Part shown: positions 10,241-23,300 of the stretch, piece after piece
Numbering within the stretch: the first letter of the stretch is position 1
Layout: each line of letters begins with the position of its first letter
Source: Ophthalmolycus amberensis
Lineage: Eukaryota > Chordata > Actinopteri > Perciformes > Zoarcidae
Length of the DNA stretch: 64,000 nucleotides
Direction: 5' to 3'
Assembly: GCA_024529925.1 (NCBI GenBank)
Contig: JAFEUB010000393.1
Span: forward strand, 62,001 to 126,000
Notes under the pieces: generated by a model
The model's database searches: none
Told to the model about the DNA's origin: nothing
Seen by the model: only the letters and a program-made list of their open reading frames with translations
Program-made: the position numbers and the translations under genes

Positions 10241-11736
10241 CTACAACCTTGGACGAGGCTTCAACTGTGCTTGCTACTATCACACTCACACTCCCTACAG
10301 CTGCAGCTGATCCTTATCTAAATTCTACTCTATGCTTCACTCCCTATTTCTGTCTGTCTGCCTGCTCTGTTTTCGCTTTAACAAATTTTGCGAGCCCTAA
10401 CCTACACAACTCCTAATAAATCTGTAATATTTCTAACCCTGTAAGTAAAACTGACACATATATTAGCGCAAATCTGAGCCGCTCTATCTTGTCCTAAGCT
10501 GTCTTTATTCTAGCCTCTAATGTTTGTGTTTCTGTGGTGGGTGCAAGGCTTATGTCTCATGCGTGTGCGTTGCTCCACTAACCGTCAATCACTGGCAAGC
10601 ACACGAACCTCGGAACCACTTCAACTCCAATTCTCAGCTGTCTCTAACACATGTACTGTCTCTACACATGTACGCGTCACACAATCACTCAATCAAACAT
10701 ACCAAATAGAACCCACACACTGCCGGTACTGCAACACGCACAAATCACTTATGGATCTGTTTTTATAGCGTTTGCACGAACCGGTCCCCTAAGGAAGTGG
10801 GCGTCTCCCAGAAATCTTTAATCCACACTCAATCTCCCACACACTGCCGTGATTCCACAAATAATCGCACACAGACCTCGTCAGGAAAGATCTATTGACC
10901 TTATTGTTTACAGTGTACGCCTTGTGAGAACACGATTCCGAAGAAAGTGGAGATATATTGTGCTACAATTGAATCGATGTCTCCCAGAGTTCATCTATGC
11001 TGCACTTAAACCCATACACTGCCACTACAGAAATACTCGTTCATCAAACCAAGTAATGGATCTGTGTTTTTATAGTGAACGCTTTTCACGAAGCTGGTCC
11101 CTAAGGAAATGGCATTTTGCAGTCTCCAGACACACACTCTTTTCACATCAGCGTATTTCAACAACAATTTATATATACGTGATCCAAACATCAGCTTGCT
11201 ATGTCGCATAACTCAACAGTGTGGCCCGTTATTCAGTCTTTTCAGACCGTCATTGGTCAGCGAGCCGAAGCTTTCGCCACGGCTGTGTGACTTTCCGAAC
11301 AGTTATCAAAACTTACGCGGTGAACACATTGTCAGCCTATGCAACTTCACAACCTTCAGTTTCTGTCAGATCCACACACACACATGTACATTCTATGCTA
11401 AAAAGAAAAGAAAAAGACACCCACACTGCGGTCACAATAATCCTGTCACAATGCTACGAAAGTTTATCTATAGCAATTTAGTCAATGCAATTCATACTCA
11501 CAGCTCAGTACTTCTGGTCAATACAATTTAGTTACTAAAAGCAATCTGCAGATTTCAATTAAATTGGCTCTGCTCACCTTTTATTGCAGCGCTGCTTGAC
11601 CAGGTTCCCGAGGTGTGAACAGAATGGCTCCGGTCGGCAACCGGCCTCCCAGCCTCTCGGGACAACGCCTTTTTTTTTTTTTCTGTTGACAGAAGAAAAG
11701 TCCGTTACTCGATGAAAACTCCTCTTGGATCGTTGT
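10241..11736 (-). other. Retroviral leader, no convincing gene
   Basis: About 1.5 kb between primer binding site and repeats. Open frames are short and unlike known proteins. This is where a packaging signal would be expected; none can be named by eye. Confidence 0.5.
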
Positions 11737-11754
11737 AACCGAACTCTGCTACCA
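11737..11754 (-). promoter_or_regulatory. Primer binding site
   Basis: Immediately after the 5' LTR the sense sequence reads TGGTAGCAGAGTTCGGTT. The first 11 nt are complementary to the 3' end of initiator methionine tRNA (CTCTGCTACCA); the remainder diverges, so the primer assignment is tentative. Confidence 0.6.
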
Positions 11755-12385
11755 TGTTGAGGAGAAAACTCAAGTGAACAGACTGAGATCGAGGCGTTTA
11801 GCTCAATTCAAGCAATTAAACATTTATTTGTGACAGAAGTATTATGTCCAGCAGTTGAACGAGCCCGGACTCTAACAAGGTGTGTCAAAGTGAAACCTAA
11901 AAAGCGCTTAATACACAGATGCGCATGCGGTGTCATAGGTCCTCCTTTTGGAGCCTATTGGTTGAATACATAGTAGGAGGCGGATCTGTTTTTAGCTTTC
12001 CAGACAGCCTGGTGGCACTCTGGGCAGCTTCACCCACACTGGCTCACTTCCGGATCCCGCCTTCTCTGGAACGTCAGTGTGTGTGAAATGTTGTTAACAC
12101 TTTACGGTGTCAAAAAGGGTGCAGTTCTAAGCTATTTCGAAGTGTCTGTGTGGATAGATAAGAGAGCTCTTTTCCTAACTCTAAGATGGCAGTTTCTGCC
12201 CTAATCTGGTGGTTTAAGCAAGCGTTACTTTCAGGGCCACTGTATCTGTTTCTATCGTGCGAACAGGCGACGGAATGCCCTGTTCGGAGTTTTTGACCTA
12301 CTTACAGTGACCTCACAACTCCGCAATATAAGCTTACAAGTATAGCGCATATTATTTAAGATGGAATGAATATATTTTATTTACA
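11755..12385 (-). repeat. 5' LTR of the endogenous retrovirus
   Basis: 631 bp, TG...CA in sense. AATAAA in sense at 11828-11823. It lies 129 bp 3' of the gene 1 CARD stop codon, in the same orientation as the gene, so its polyadenylation signal could end host transcripts. Confidence 0.95.
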
Positions 12386-12428
12386 CCACCACCATCACCA
12401 CCATCATCATCATCATCATCATCATCAT

Positions 12429-12460
<32 letters not shown>

Positions 12461-12497
12461 CCACCACCACCACCATCACCACCATCATCATCACCAC
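12386..12497. repeat. CAT/CAC trinucleotide repeat, part 2
   Basis: Continuation of the repeat at 3908-4114 on the other side of the provirus. It lies in the probable 3'UTR of gene 1. Confidence 0.95.
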
Positions 12498-12513
12498 AGT
12501 TCTTGGTTCATCT

Positions 12514-12911
12514 TCAGCTGAAGTTCAGCGCAGTGTAAAGCCACTGGTCCACCTCACAGAGAGCAGCGATCAGAACTGAGCAGGCTTCAGATCCCTTTCT
12601 TCTCACCGTGTCGATCACGTCTCGTGCTTTATCTGCTCCGTGTTTTGTTCTGGTCGACTGCATTTCAGCGTCAGTAATCACTCTGTGATGAAGAAGTTTA
12701 TCCAGCAGCTGATCCAGGACAGAGTCAGACACACTGTTGACAAATTGAGTCCGAACTGAGAACAGCTTCTGTTCTGCCGGGACCCTGTCCTGTGCCGGGA
12801 CCCTGTCCTCTGCCGGGACCGTGTCCTGTGCCGGGACCCTGTCCTCTGCAGGGACCCTGTCCTGTGCCGGGACCCTGCCGGGATTTCTCTGTTGAATTTC
12901 CGCTCTTGGAC
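12514..12911 (-). CDS. nlrp1: Gene 1 last exon: minisatellite-coded linker and CARD
   Basis: The acceptor is CTTCCAG at 12914-12912; entry in phase 1 gives an open frame to the stop at 12514. The first about 45 residues are a linker with repeats of VPAEDR/VPAQDR type encoded by 18-bp units. The last about 75 residues are a CARD: leucine-rich helices around DSVLDQLLDKLLHHRVI, then ADKARDVIDTVRRKGSEA and a C-terminal VDQWLYTALNFS. CARDs bind other CARDs (ASC, caspase-1) and nucleate filaments. One 11-bp unit at 12877-12866 shifts the frame so that phase-1 entry reaches the CARD. All upstream FIIND and linker exons end in phase 1, so the exon is in frame in gene 1. Confidence 0.8.
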
Positions 12912-15900
12912 CTGGAAGATAACCAAGAAAATATTATAAAGTTCAAAAGTCTGTGTTGGACTGCTACAGCCAGCTATTTCTCACATTTCTGCTTTGTAAA
13001 TCACTTCCCGTGTGAAAAAGGATAGAATGTATACACTGTTAGATCCGGGGGTTTTCCTTGGCCCGATACAGGGCTAATTATTGACTCAGCTCTCTATTAA
13101 AAGATTGGCAAGCTAGTGTTCTTTCGAGGAACTCGCCTGGCTCTGCTAACTACCGTTACTCCTGACGTCTCCCCTGCTTCCTCCGGTAACCATGCACTCG
13201 GCTGAGAGGCCGCCCTAGCCCCGGGCGCACCTACCTGTCACGTCAGTTATGGTAGCTTCCTCTTTTGGATCCGTGCTCTTGGTAAATTGCCAGGTTTGGT
13301 TTTAACGGCTTGGATTACATATAAAGCCGTAAGGGATTGTTAAGTGGATAGGTCATTAGGATAACCATTCAGAACTCAGTTGTTAGACATACATAGATTT
13401 AACTTTTTACTATCATGAGGAACATTTACTACGTAAGCAAATTAATGCAATTGAGAATTTTACTTTAAATGCAGGTTAGATATTTATTGCAAAATATATT
13501 TAGCAAGGGCAAAGCTTCAGCTCACATAAAATAATAATACTACACATGATTTCTTACTTTCAATTCTTTGGTTATACTCATGGTTAGAGGCCGAGACCGC
13601 TCGGTTGGAGCTGGCTTTGGGTGCGGTGAAAATTTCTTTTTTGGAGTTGTCAGGGGCGAGGGTCTGGCCAGACCCTCCTCGCTCCTGCCTGCTCGGCAAA
13701 CGACGTCCGTTCAGCGATCTTTGATCTTGTTAAAGTTGAGCAGGCAGGATAGGTGGTTCTTCGTCTTTCAATCTTTGCTCATGGAAGGGCCGTCTTCCTC
13801 TTTCGTCTTTTCTCGTCTTTCTTCCTTCTCACTAGGATTCTTCCTTCTCGGTTGGATTCTTCCTTCTCACTTGGATTCTTCCTTCTCGGTTGGATTCTTC
13901 CTTCTCGGTTGGATTCTTCCTTCTCGGTTGGATTCTTCCTTCTCGGTTGGATTCTTCCTTCTCGATTGGATCTTCCTTCTCGGGTGGATCTTCCTTCTCG
14001 GTTGGATTCTTCCTTCTCGGTTGGATTCTTCCTTCTCGGTTGGATTCTTCCTTCTCGGTTGGATTCTTCCTTCTCACTTGGATTCTTCCTTCTCACTTGG
14101 ATTCTTCCTTCTCGGTTGGATTCTTCCTTCTCGGTTGGATTCTGCCTTCTCGGTTGGATTCTGCCTTCTCGGTTGGATTCTTCCTTCTCGGTTGGATTCT
14201 TCTTCTCGGTTGGATTCTTCTTCTCGGTTGGATTCTTCCTTCTCGGTTGGATTCTTCCTTCTCGGTTGGATTCTTCCTTCTCGGTTGGATTCTTCCTTCT
14301 CGGTTGGATCTTCCTTCTCGGTTGGATTCTTCCTTCTCGGTTGGATCTTCCTTCTCGGTTGGATTCTTCCTTCTCGGTTGGATTCTTCCTTCTCGGTTGG
14401 ATTCTTCCTTCTCGGTTGGATTCTTCCTTCTCGGTTGGATTCTTCCTTCTCGGTTGGATTCTTCCTTCTCGGTTGGTTTTCGGTCTTGCTTCTCTCGTCT
14501 TTCAATCTTTGTTCACAAAGGGCCGTCTTCTTCTTTCTTCTTTCTTGCTTCTCACTTCTTTTCTTCATTATTGAGCAGAGACGAAGTCCACCGCTGCGTC
14601 TGTAGAGCGAAGTCCAGGGTCCTCTCAGGTGGCGCACTAGAATGGCTCTTACGACGTTATCATCCTCTCGTCTGTTAGCGTGTCACTTCTTTTATAACAC
14701 CTTTGGGTTATCTTGTCCCCCCTCCCTTTCTCACTCGGCACCTGATCCATTCCTCATCATAATGTGTGTGTGCTTGTGCTGTGGACATGTGGAAATCACC
14801 TTGCCTTCCGTTAGGCCTGATTTTGCAATCCTAACGTCTCTGCATTCTTCTCACTTTTCTTACACACATACATTTCTAACTCAGACTGGTTATCTTAATC
14901 ACAGTTACAATTGTTATAATCAGTTACAGTTGTTATAATCAGTTACAGTTGTTAATCGCTTTATTCAGCACACGCTTGCTTTTAAAATGATTCGATTTCC
15001 TGCTCTCTCTGCGGCAGTTATTTCCACATCTTTTCAGGCCTGCACCCAGCTCACTTCCTCTATTTCAGTACTTTCACTCTCACACAGTCTGCACCCTTAC
15101 TCAGATACACCTATCATTACTATCATCAGGTTGACATTTGTTAAAATCACTTTATATTTGTTATGTAATACCTGCTTGCTTTAAAATAATTATTCTATTT
15201 CATCTTTTAACTCTTAATTTTACGCTTTGTGTCCCTTTAACCTAATTTACAGGCCTACCATGTAGTCCTCATTTAAGGCTGGTCCTGGGAACTCAACTCT
15301 TTTTGACAACACATATATATATATATTTACACATATTGTTCCCAGTAGTGTTACATGTAAGTAGTGGTGTAAAGGAACATTGTTGATCCGTAGAAATATA
15401 CAATCAGGACATCAGCATTTCTGCTTTCTGTCTGCTAACGGCTAACGTACGGAGGCTCCATTCAGTTACATTATGATGCCTTCAGGCTCTGTTCAGGTAG
15501 TTATGTGTTCGTGATGTGTTCAAATGTAGTCTGTATTTCCTCATCATTTGAATCGTGTGAAAGGATCAAATTGAAACATGTTGATGGTTTACTCTGGCGG
15601 TTGAATAGATTCGAGTCGATCATTGATCTCCGGCCTAAGGTGTTCTGGTACCAGGTACACTTATGAGCCACCTTATGTTGGAACATGGTGTTCGTTATGG
15701 CCAAACCGTGGCAAGCACAGAAGTCCAATAACGAGACACCATTCGGGTTCAGATCGGGCAAGCCGTTCCTCCCAATCACCCCCCGCCAGGTTTCTCCGTC
15801 ATTGCCCACGTGAGCGTTGAAGTCCCCCAGGAGAACTATGGAGTCGGTAGGCGGTGCCCTTTCCAGGACTCATCCCACCGACTCCAAGAAGGCCGGATCC

Positions 15901-17329
15901 AGAGCCAGTGCTGTGTGTGGAGGTGAGTCCAACTATATCTAGCTGGTATCGCTCCACCTCCTGCACCAGCTCCGGCTCTTTCCCCGCTAGGGAGGTGACG
16001 TTCCACGTCCCTAAAGCTAGTCTATACTGCCGGCGATCGGCATGCCCAGGCCTCCGGCCTGACCCGCCGCCCGGTCTGCATTGCACCCGACCCCGATGCT
16101 TGTCCCTGCGGGTGGTGGGTCCACAGGGTGGCTGCTCCATGGTGTTTCTTCGGGCTGAGCCCGACCGGGCCCCATGAGCGAAGGCCCGGCCACCAGACGC
16201 TCGCCGACGAGCTCCCCTCCTGGGTCTGGCTCCGGAAGGGTGCCCCGGTTTCCCTGGTCCGGGCGAGGAGGCTGAAGTCCATGGGCTGCTTATCATTAGG
16301 GTCGTTTTGAACCGCTCTTAGTCGGGGTTCTCCCCTGAGACCGGTTTGCCTTGGGAGACCCTACCAGGGGCTACTGCCCCGGACAACATAGCTCCCAGGA
16401 TCACTGAGCCACTCAAACTCCTCCACCACGTTAAGGTGGCGATTCGCAGGGACCAATAACCAAACTATAAACTAAGTCTCATAATTAGTGTTCACTCACA
16501 ATATCAATAACAGTCTGAGTACTATTACACATTCAGAGTGAACGTGAAGGTTTGATATCAGATATCATCACAATACACAAAGTAATCACAGAGCGCTGCT
16601 CTTTAAAGTATAACAGTTTATTAAGTTCTAATAACATCAAAGTCAAATAATATCAAACTAACAACAACTACAACACATTTATGAGCGACTATCTAAAATC
16701 AACAAACAATCTGTGGTGAGAGTGTGTGTGTGTGTGTGTAAAGGAGGAGAAAGGAAAAGGAAAGGGGGGGGGCACTGAAAGCAGATCCTCCCCGCCTCAG
16801 TCAAATATAGAAATGATTACTCTATCACACAGCAATTTCTACTCAGCACTAACGGAACTCGGCGGATTGATCTGATCCCCCACCTGGGCGTGCATTCTGT
16901 GTGTTGATGTTTATATTGACGGAACCAGCGCTGCTGCCTGTGATGCTGGGGGCCACGATAATACCTCCACCCTGGGCAGAAACTGTGGCTCCAGCAGCAG
17001 GAGTCCTACCAGAGGAGGAGGAGGAGGAAGGTGTCGGAGCGGGGTTTTGTGCAGCTGTTGATCCAGCTGTTGATGAAAGACACAAACAAACAGGGTTATT
17101 TCCTGAAGTTCTTTCTAACACCACTCTGTTCGTCCACCTGGTCCTGCGTTCTGCAACTTCTCTGCCTCGTTGTTGAGGTTCATCCTCTTCAGGATTTCAA
17201 CCGTCACGTCCACAGCCGACTCAAAAGAAATGAAAAGTCTGTGTTGGACTGCTAGAGCCAGCTATTCCTCATATTTCTGCCACGTAAATAACTTCCCGTG
17301 TTCTCCTTTAAGAAAAAGAATAGAATGTA

Positions 17330-17360
<31 letters not shown>

Positions 17361-20300
17361 GGGGTGTAACGGTTCACAAAACTCACGGTTGGGTTGGGTA
17401 CGATACAGTGGAGCCACGGTTCGGTACGTTTCGGTACAGTAGAAAACTATAAATGCAGAGAAATGTACTTGATTTTAAAATATATTTATTCATTACAACT
17501 AACATCATAAAGTTATTCTTTGACTTTGAACAATGATGGAACTATACCTGAGTGACCCATCTTCTGCAGTGTCTTCTTAGCAACACATACGCATAAAAAA
17601 CAAAAACTGCTCCTTAATGTTATGTAGTATTGTTACTTACATCTTGCAAAAGAGATTTTTAATCTCAATGGGACTACCTGGTTAAATAAAGGTTTAAAAA
17701 AAAAAAGAATGTTTTTTTTAATTTTTTTTATTCAAACGTATTGTTCGGTTCGTCATGCGTACCGAACCGTGAGCCTCGTACCGAACGGTTCAATACGAAT
17801 ACGCGTATTGTTACACCCCTAATATATACACACATACATATAGTTCCCAGTAGTGTTACATGTAAGTAGTGGTGTAAAGGAACATTTGTCGATCCGTAGA
17901 AATATACAATCAGAACATCAGCATTTATGCTTTCTGTTCTCTGATCTCTGGTAATGTTACATGTAAACAACAAATCCATGTTGAAATTGAAATGAGGAGA
18001 GCTAGTAGCGTTAGCCGCACCGCTAACGGCTAACGTACGGCGGTTCCATTCAGTTACATTATGATGCCTTCAGGCTCTGTTCAGGTAAAGTTATGATGTG
18101 TTCGTGATGTGTTCAAATATAGTCTGTATTTCCTCATCATTTGAATCGTGTGAAATGATAAATTGAAACATGTTGATGTTCACTCTGACTTCAGAGCGGT
18201 TGAATAGATTTCTTTGGAGGTGGAGTCTTGTAGACCAGCTGCTATAACAAAACAACAGAAAGGTATCTGCCAACACGGATCATCTATGATCGGTAATCTG
18301 CAGCAGATAAATGTGATCAGGGATCTCTAAACGTTATATTTGCTCCTTTCTTCTGTTGTGCTGATCAGATCCGTGACTCCGATCTGAACCGTGAGCTTTA
18401 TGATCCGTTGCACCCGTACATGTAAGGAAAGGCAAGTTTATTTATTTAAATCATTTCAGCAAGAATTCAAAGCACTTCACATAAAACATCAAAAGCCCAA
18501 AATGCAAAAGAGAAATTATAAAAAGACATTTAAATACATTAAAGAGACAAAATAAAAACAAGCTAAAATAGCATAAAACGGGTATAAAATACACTGATTA
18601 AAGTTACAGCACAGTGTTTAATAAACAGGAGAGTCTTCAGTCTTCATTTGACAGAAGAGAGTTGCAGCTGTCCTGCATTTTGTTCCAGATATATGGATCA
18701 TAAAGACTGCAGCCTAAATAAAGAATGATATGAGATGTGGAGCTCCCTGAATGTTCATGAGAGCCGCACACATCTGTTCTACTCTCGTCCATCACTGGGT
18801 GTCTGATAGTCTTTACCTTCCAGTAATATACGACACTCCCAGACTGCGTTCCTCTCTTCGTCCTGGACCGACAAAGTCACTGTCTCCATGTTGGGGGTCA
18901 GGAAAACTTGAAATGTCGGATGGAAATTCGGTCCATACGTCAAGTCAAATAGTTTACACTGAAAACAAGAACCAGAAGTCACATTGTGTATCTGTTACCT
19001 CCCTGATTGTGAATCTACATGCAGCCAAACTTGTATTTGCATAAAATAAATTGAATTGGGAACGATTGAAAATAGGCGCTGGCACTCAGGAAAAGATGCT
19101 ATGTGGACACAGGCCACTACACACTACTGTGAGGCTGGAGACTCAGTGGAGGGATAACAGTTGGGTGTTTAGCTAACAGCTAACAGAACTACCAGTACTG
19201 CTGAGTACCTCTCAATCACTGCTCTGCAGCTCACTGTTACTGTTTTGGACGGTGTGTTTGGCTAACAGCTAACAGCTAACAGCTAACAGCTAACAGCTAA
19301 GGGAACTATCACAGACACAAAGTGAAAACAGATGCTGGTGCTCAGGAATAAAACTGAATGTGGACACAGACCCTTAGAAGTGTAGAAAGTGACCTGACTC
19401 ACCTTAGGCTGGATATGGAATCCCTCAGGTTCACAGTGGACATGGTACCTTTTACCAACGTCCAGCAGACATTCGGAGCAGCTCTCGATGTACTTCGCAT
19501 GCTGTTGTCTTCTGGCAACCTTCGTTAACGGGACATTATTATTAGTTTAGTTTAAGCTCAGATAGTCAAGGTAATTGTATGTGTAGAGTACATCTAAACA
19601 TGAGAATTACAGTCAATTAAAAAGATAATTAAGAGGATAAACTGTAAATAAATGAATAAAAGCGTAGAATAAATGTTTCCAGATAAAAACAAACAAATAT
19701 TACAGCACTGCAAACAAACAGGTCATGTCTTCATGGTGACTATTAAAAGGCTGAAGAAAAGAGATGAGTTATCAAATGTTCATCTTCATTTGAATTCAGA
19801 GTTCTGTTTCCCATTTTTATTGAACCAGAACATCATCGTTATTTGACTTTATGGAAGAATAAAAGTTTTTAATTTGTTCTGGTTCATCCCTTTCTTGGCC
19901 TCTCTACAGATCCACTGAACTGTGACCAGATGGATTCAAATATCTGTGAAAGTGTGCTGCTGGAAACAGGAGGAATCCCTCAATTGTTGTAAAGTCACTA
20001 GTATTTCATCATCATACAAATGAACAAAGCAATCTGAAGATTTACAGTTCAGATAGATTTGATTCTGAGCACAGCACGAGGAGCAAAGTGTGAACCGTCT
20101 TTGTGGAAACAGCTGTGGCTTAAAACAAGAGTTTAAGTTGCTGGTGAGCACATATGACAGAGAGCTTTACCTTATCCATGGGGATGTTGTCCTGCAGCAG
20201 AAACACATTGAGAATTTGATCCCTGACGAGCGGGGGTCGGAGGAACAGCAGAACTTGGCCCTTTATTGGCAGCCTGTAGTTCAGAAACCTCCTGATATAC

Positions 20301-23300
20301 CAGACGAGGCCAAAAGCGGAGAGGTTAGGGACCTTCACCACCACATGAGTATCCGTAATCTCCAGCGGCTCCAGGATTGTCATTCCATCATCAGTGATGT
20401 GGACGACGGACAACAGGCCGTCAAAGACCAACGCTGTGGGAGCAAAGAGCTGTTAAACCTTCATTTATTATTGCTGAAACAGGTTCATCCCAAACTAATT
20501 CATTTCTTACCACTCTAGTTCAATTTGTCATTTTTGTCTCTGCCAGGAGAATCATGCGATTGGTCTCATGCGTGCCTGTGATTGAGTGAGTGTGCAGCTC
20601 TGTGTCTGTCCACGGCTAATCTCACCTTCTGCTACAGCTGACTGCATAATATTTCAGTTATGGCTGCATTCTCAAGGACCTCTTGTGGTTGCAGTGACTC
20701 ACACTTCCTCTAAACAACTTTTATTGCCTGTTTCATACTGCCATCGACTGCCTGCTAACCCACCACTCTCAACAAACCCCCGGCCCCTAGTGACACCCCA
20801 GCTGAGTGCATCACCGACCCCCCAACGACTACTATGCAGCAAGAGACACAGCGGAGGGATAACAGTCTGCGGTGTGTTTGGCCTAAAGACGAACGGAATG
20901 GACGATGAGTTTGGCAGCTAACGAAGCCACCAGTACACACCCTGCTGAGTACCTCTCTGCAGCTGCTCTGTGGATCACTTCTATTGTTTTAGACGGTGTG
21001 GTTGGCTAACCGCTAACAGCTAACGCAAGGTTGAGCTGATTTGCTGCTTACATCACTGCTTGTTTTTGAGTTTGCATGAAGTGTGTTAGCCAGTTGACTC
21101 TGGAGCCTCCCACTCCACCCCTATCCTTTCACTATCCTTTCACTATCCTTTCACTATCCTTTCACTATCCTTTCACTATCCTTTCACTATCCTTTTTGAA
21201 TTCATCATTATTTTCCCACATGTGATCTGTCTGGATCTGTGCATTTAGTGTTTCCACCATTATAATGTATTTTTTGCATGTCACCAGATGCAGCTAGTTT
21301 TACACATTAATACGACTCTTTGTAGTTTTGGTGATTTATTCCTGAACACTGAAGACAGCCATGTCTTTACCGTCCTTTGTTTCACAGTGTGGGAGGTGGA
21401 GCTCACAGACTGCAGCATCCTCAGAGCTCTTGATGTCGAACAGCAGCCCTGCAGCCTTCTTGCCAGCTGATTGGAGGAGGCCCTCATCCCATTGGACAGT
21501 CCTGTACAGCAGCTCTGCCTCTTGAGCCATAACAAACACCAGTCCAGTCAAAGAACACTGGAACACACCTGGACCAGGACACCTGAACCTGTAGGACACG
21601 GAGAGGACGAATTAATATAAGAAGCATCTATTGGCCTGTTAGTCACATGATCTGTTTCCACTCACAGGTGTCCATGTGCAGCACAGACTGATCGTAGTGT
21701 AAAGCGTGATGACACCCAGGGGACAACTCCACTCTTATTTAGGGCGTTTTCAGACCCGTAGTTTGTTTGCTTTGTCGATTCAGAGACTAACTTCGTACAG
21801 TGGTTGCATTTGCTCCTCGGTTTGTTTGTGTTCACACAGAGACGTTCAAGACTAATGCCATGTGAGAGAAAGCTGTTCCGTCATTGGTCAGACACATTAC
21901 CGGGAAGATTCTTCTTGATTATGAGCATCAGCAGCATGTATTACTTGTTGTGAACATACTCGCAAGACAATTGTTCTTGAGATGTTGTTCCCACTTCCCT
22001 CCTCCCTGCCCACCTCCTCACCTGCATCTCATTCCCTCATCAAGCTCTCTCTCTATATACCGGCCCAGACCCTTTGTCCTTCTGTCAGTTCCTCATCGTT
22101 TCAATGTCGCCTTTTGTGTTCAAAGCCACCTGAACCAGTACCTGAACCGTGAATGAATGCATGCACAGTTTTATTAATCTGATTTTTGTTTTTATATGGA
22201 TCCTACACAGTTTCATGAATAACGTCCAGGTCCTGTTTTGACTTGCTCCCCACAGACAACAGACCTTCATTTAGAATCACAACTTGATGAACCGTGAAAG
22301 AAGCTGGAATAGTGTATTTCATAGGATTACCTGTATGAAGATTCAGCTGTGTGTTCAGGTGAGAATGAGGATGGAGCCTGGAACTAAGAAGGCACAAAGT
22401 TAGTTCTTTCAATAGAAATCAAGTAACAAGCCACAGTTCTCTTTCCTCTGTTCCCCTGGTACACAATAATTACATTTACTCAGTAGAGAAACCTCAAGAA
22501 ATCAACTTCACGCTCTTCAGCTGCTGCTCCCTCACCTCTTTGTCGGGCACATTTGTTTTCACATCCAGTTTGCCGTCGGCGTCACCTTATGGAGAGAAGA
22601 AGAGAAAGAGAAACATGAGCAGACAAACTTCTTCAAACAGCTCGAACAGAATAGAAAATACTTTTTGTTACGATGACGCTCATTAAGATCAGATTTTAAT
22701 GTAGAATAGCTTGAATGGGGACATTCTTTCAATACTCACATTGTTTGTGTTTCTTAGTGATCGACCTGTTATTCAACCTGTCGGGAGGAACACAATCCCA
22801 AAAGTTATGATCAAGTTTTAAATAATTGTTGGTTCTTTGAGTTAGCCAGCTTCATGGTCCTAATATGAAGCAACTAATCTGCTTTATGATCAGGTCACAT
22901 TCATGTTGTGAGCGTGCATTAGAGGAAATAACATCACAGGAAAACAACACCAACTACCTTTATTCACTCTACTGTGAAATCCAACGACTTCTGACAACTT
23001 GCTTTGCTTTGTCATCTTTTATTTTATTGTTTGTGGAGAAATGAAAGAAAAGAAACATCAGAGGAACTGCACTCGATGAGCTCAAAGGGAGAAAAAGGAG
23101 GGAAACCCTCACTGTGAGTAAACCGCCCTGTGTTTTATTAACAACACTGCTGAACCTGCACGGACTGACTCGGACCCCCTCACTGACCTCAGAGTCTCCA
23201 GTCTGCAGTCTGGACTCTCCAGAAGGTCACACAGCAGCTTCACTCCTGAATCCTTCAGGTTGTTGTAACTCAGGTCCAGCTCTCTCAGAGGTGACGGGTT

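Larger units (their letters stand above)
4115..12385 (-). mobile_element. Endogenous retrovirus, internally deleted, two near-identical LTRs
   Basis: An 8271-bp provirus on the minus strand: 5' LTR 12385-11755, leader, Gag fragment, Pol, short Env, polypurine tract, 3' LTR 4745-4115. Both LTRs are 631 bp, start TG and end CA in sense, and I count five mismatches between them (0.8%), so the insertion is recent. The flanks CCAC (4111-4114) and CCAC (12386-12389) fit a 4-bp target duplication, though the host repeat makes the length ambiguous. The region between the Gag start and RT is too short for capsid, nucleocapsid (no CCHC knuckle) and protease (no D-T/S-G seen), and Env is mostly missing. 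Pol features (D,D35E integrase, Env overlapping Pol) suggest a gamma/epsilon-like fish retrovirus; this placement is inference. Confidence 0.95.

Noticed and set aside
13568..14678. Frames of 180-345 codons with a repeated Leu/Gly/Trp or Arg/Lys/Glu pattern
   Set aside because: They follow the 19-bp minisatellite inside a solo LTR; no domain and no splice context.
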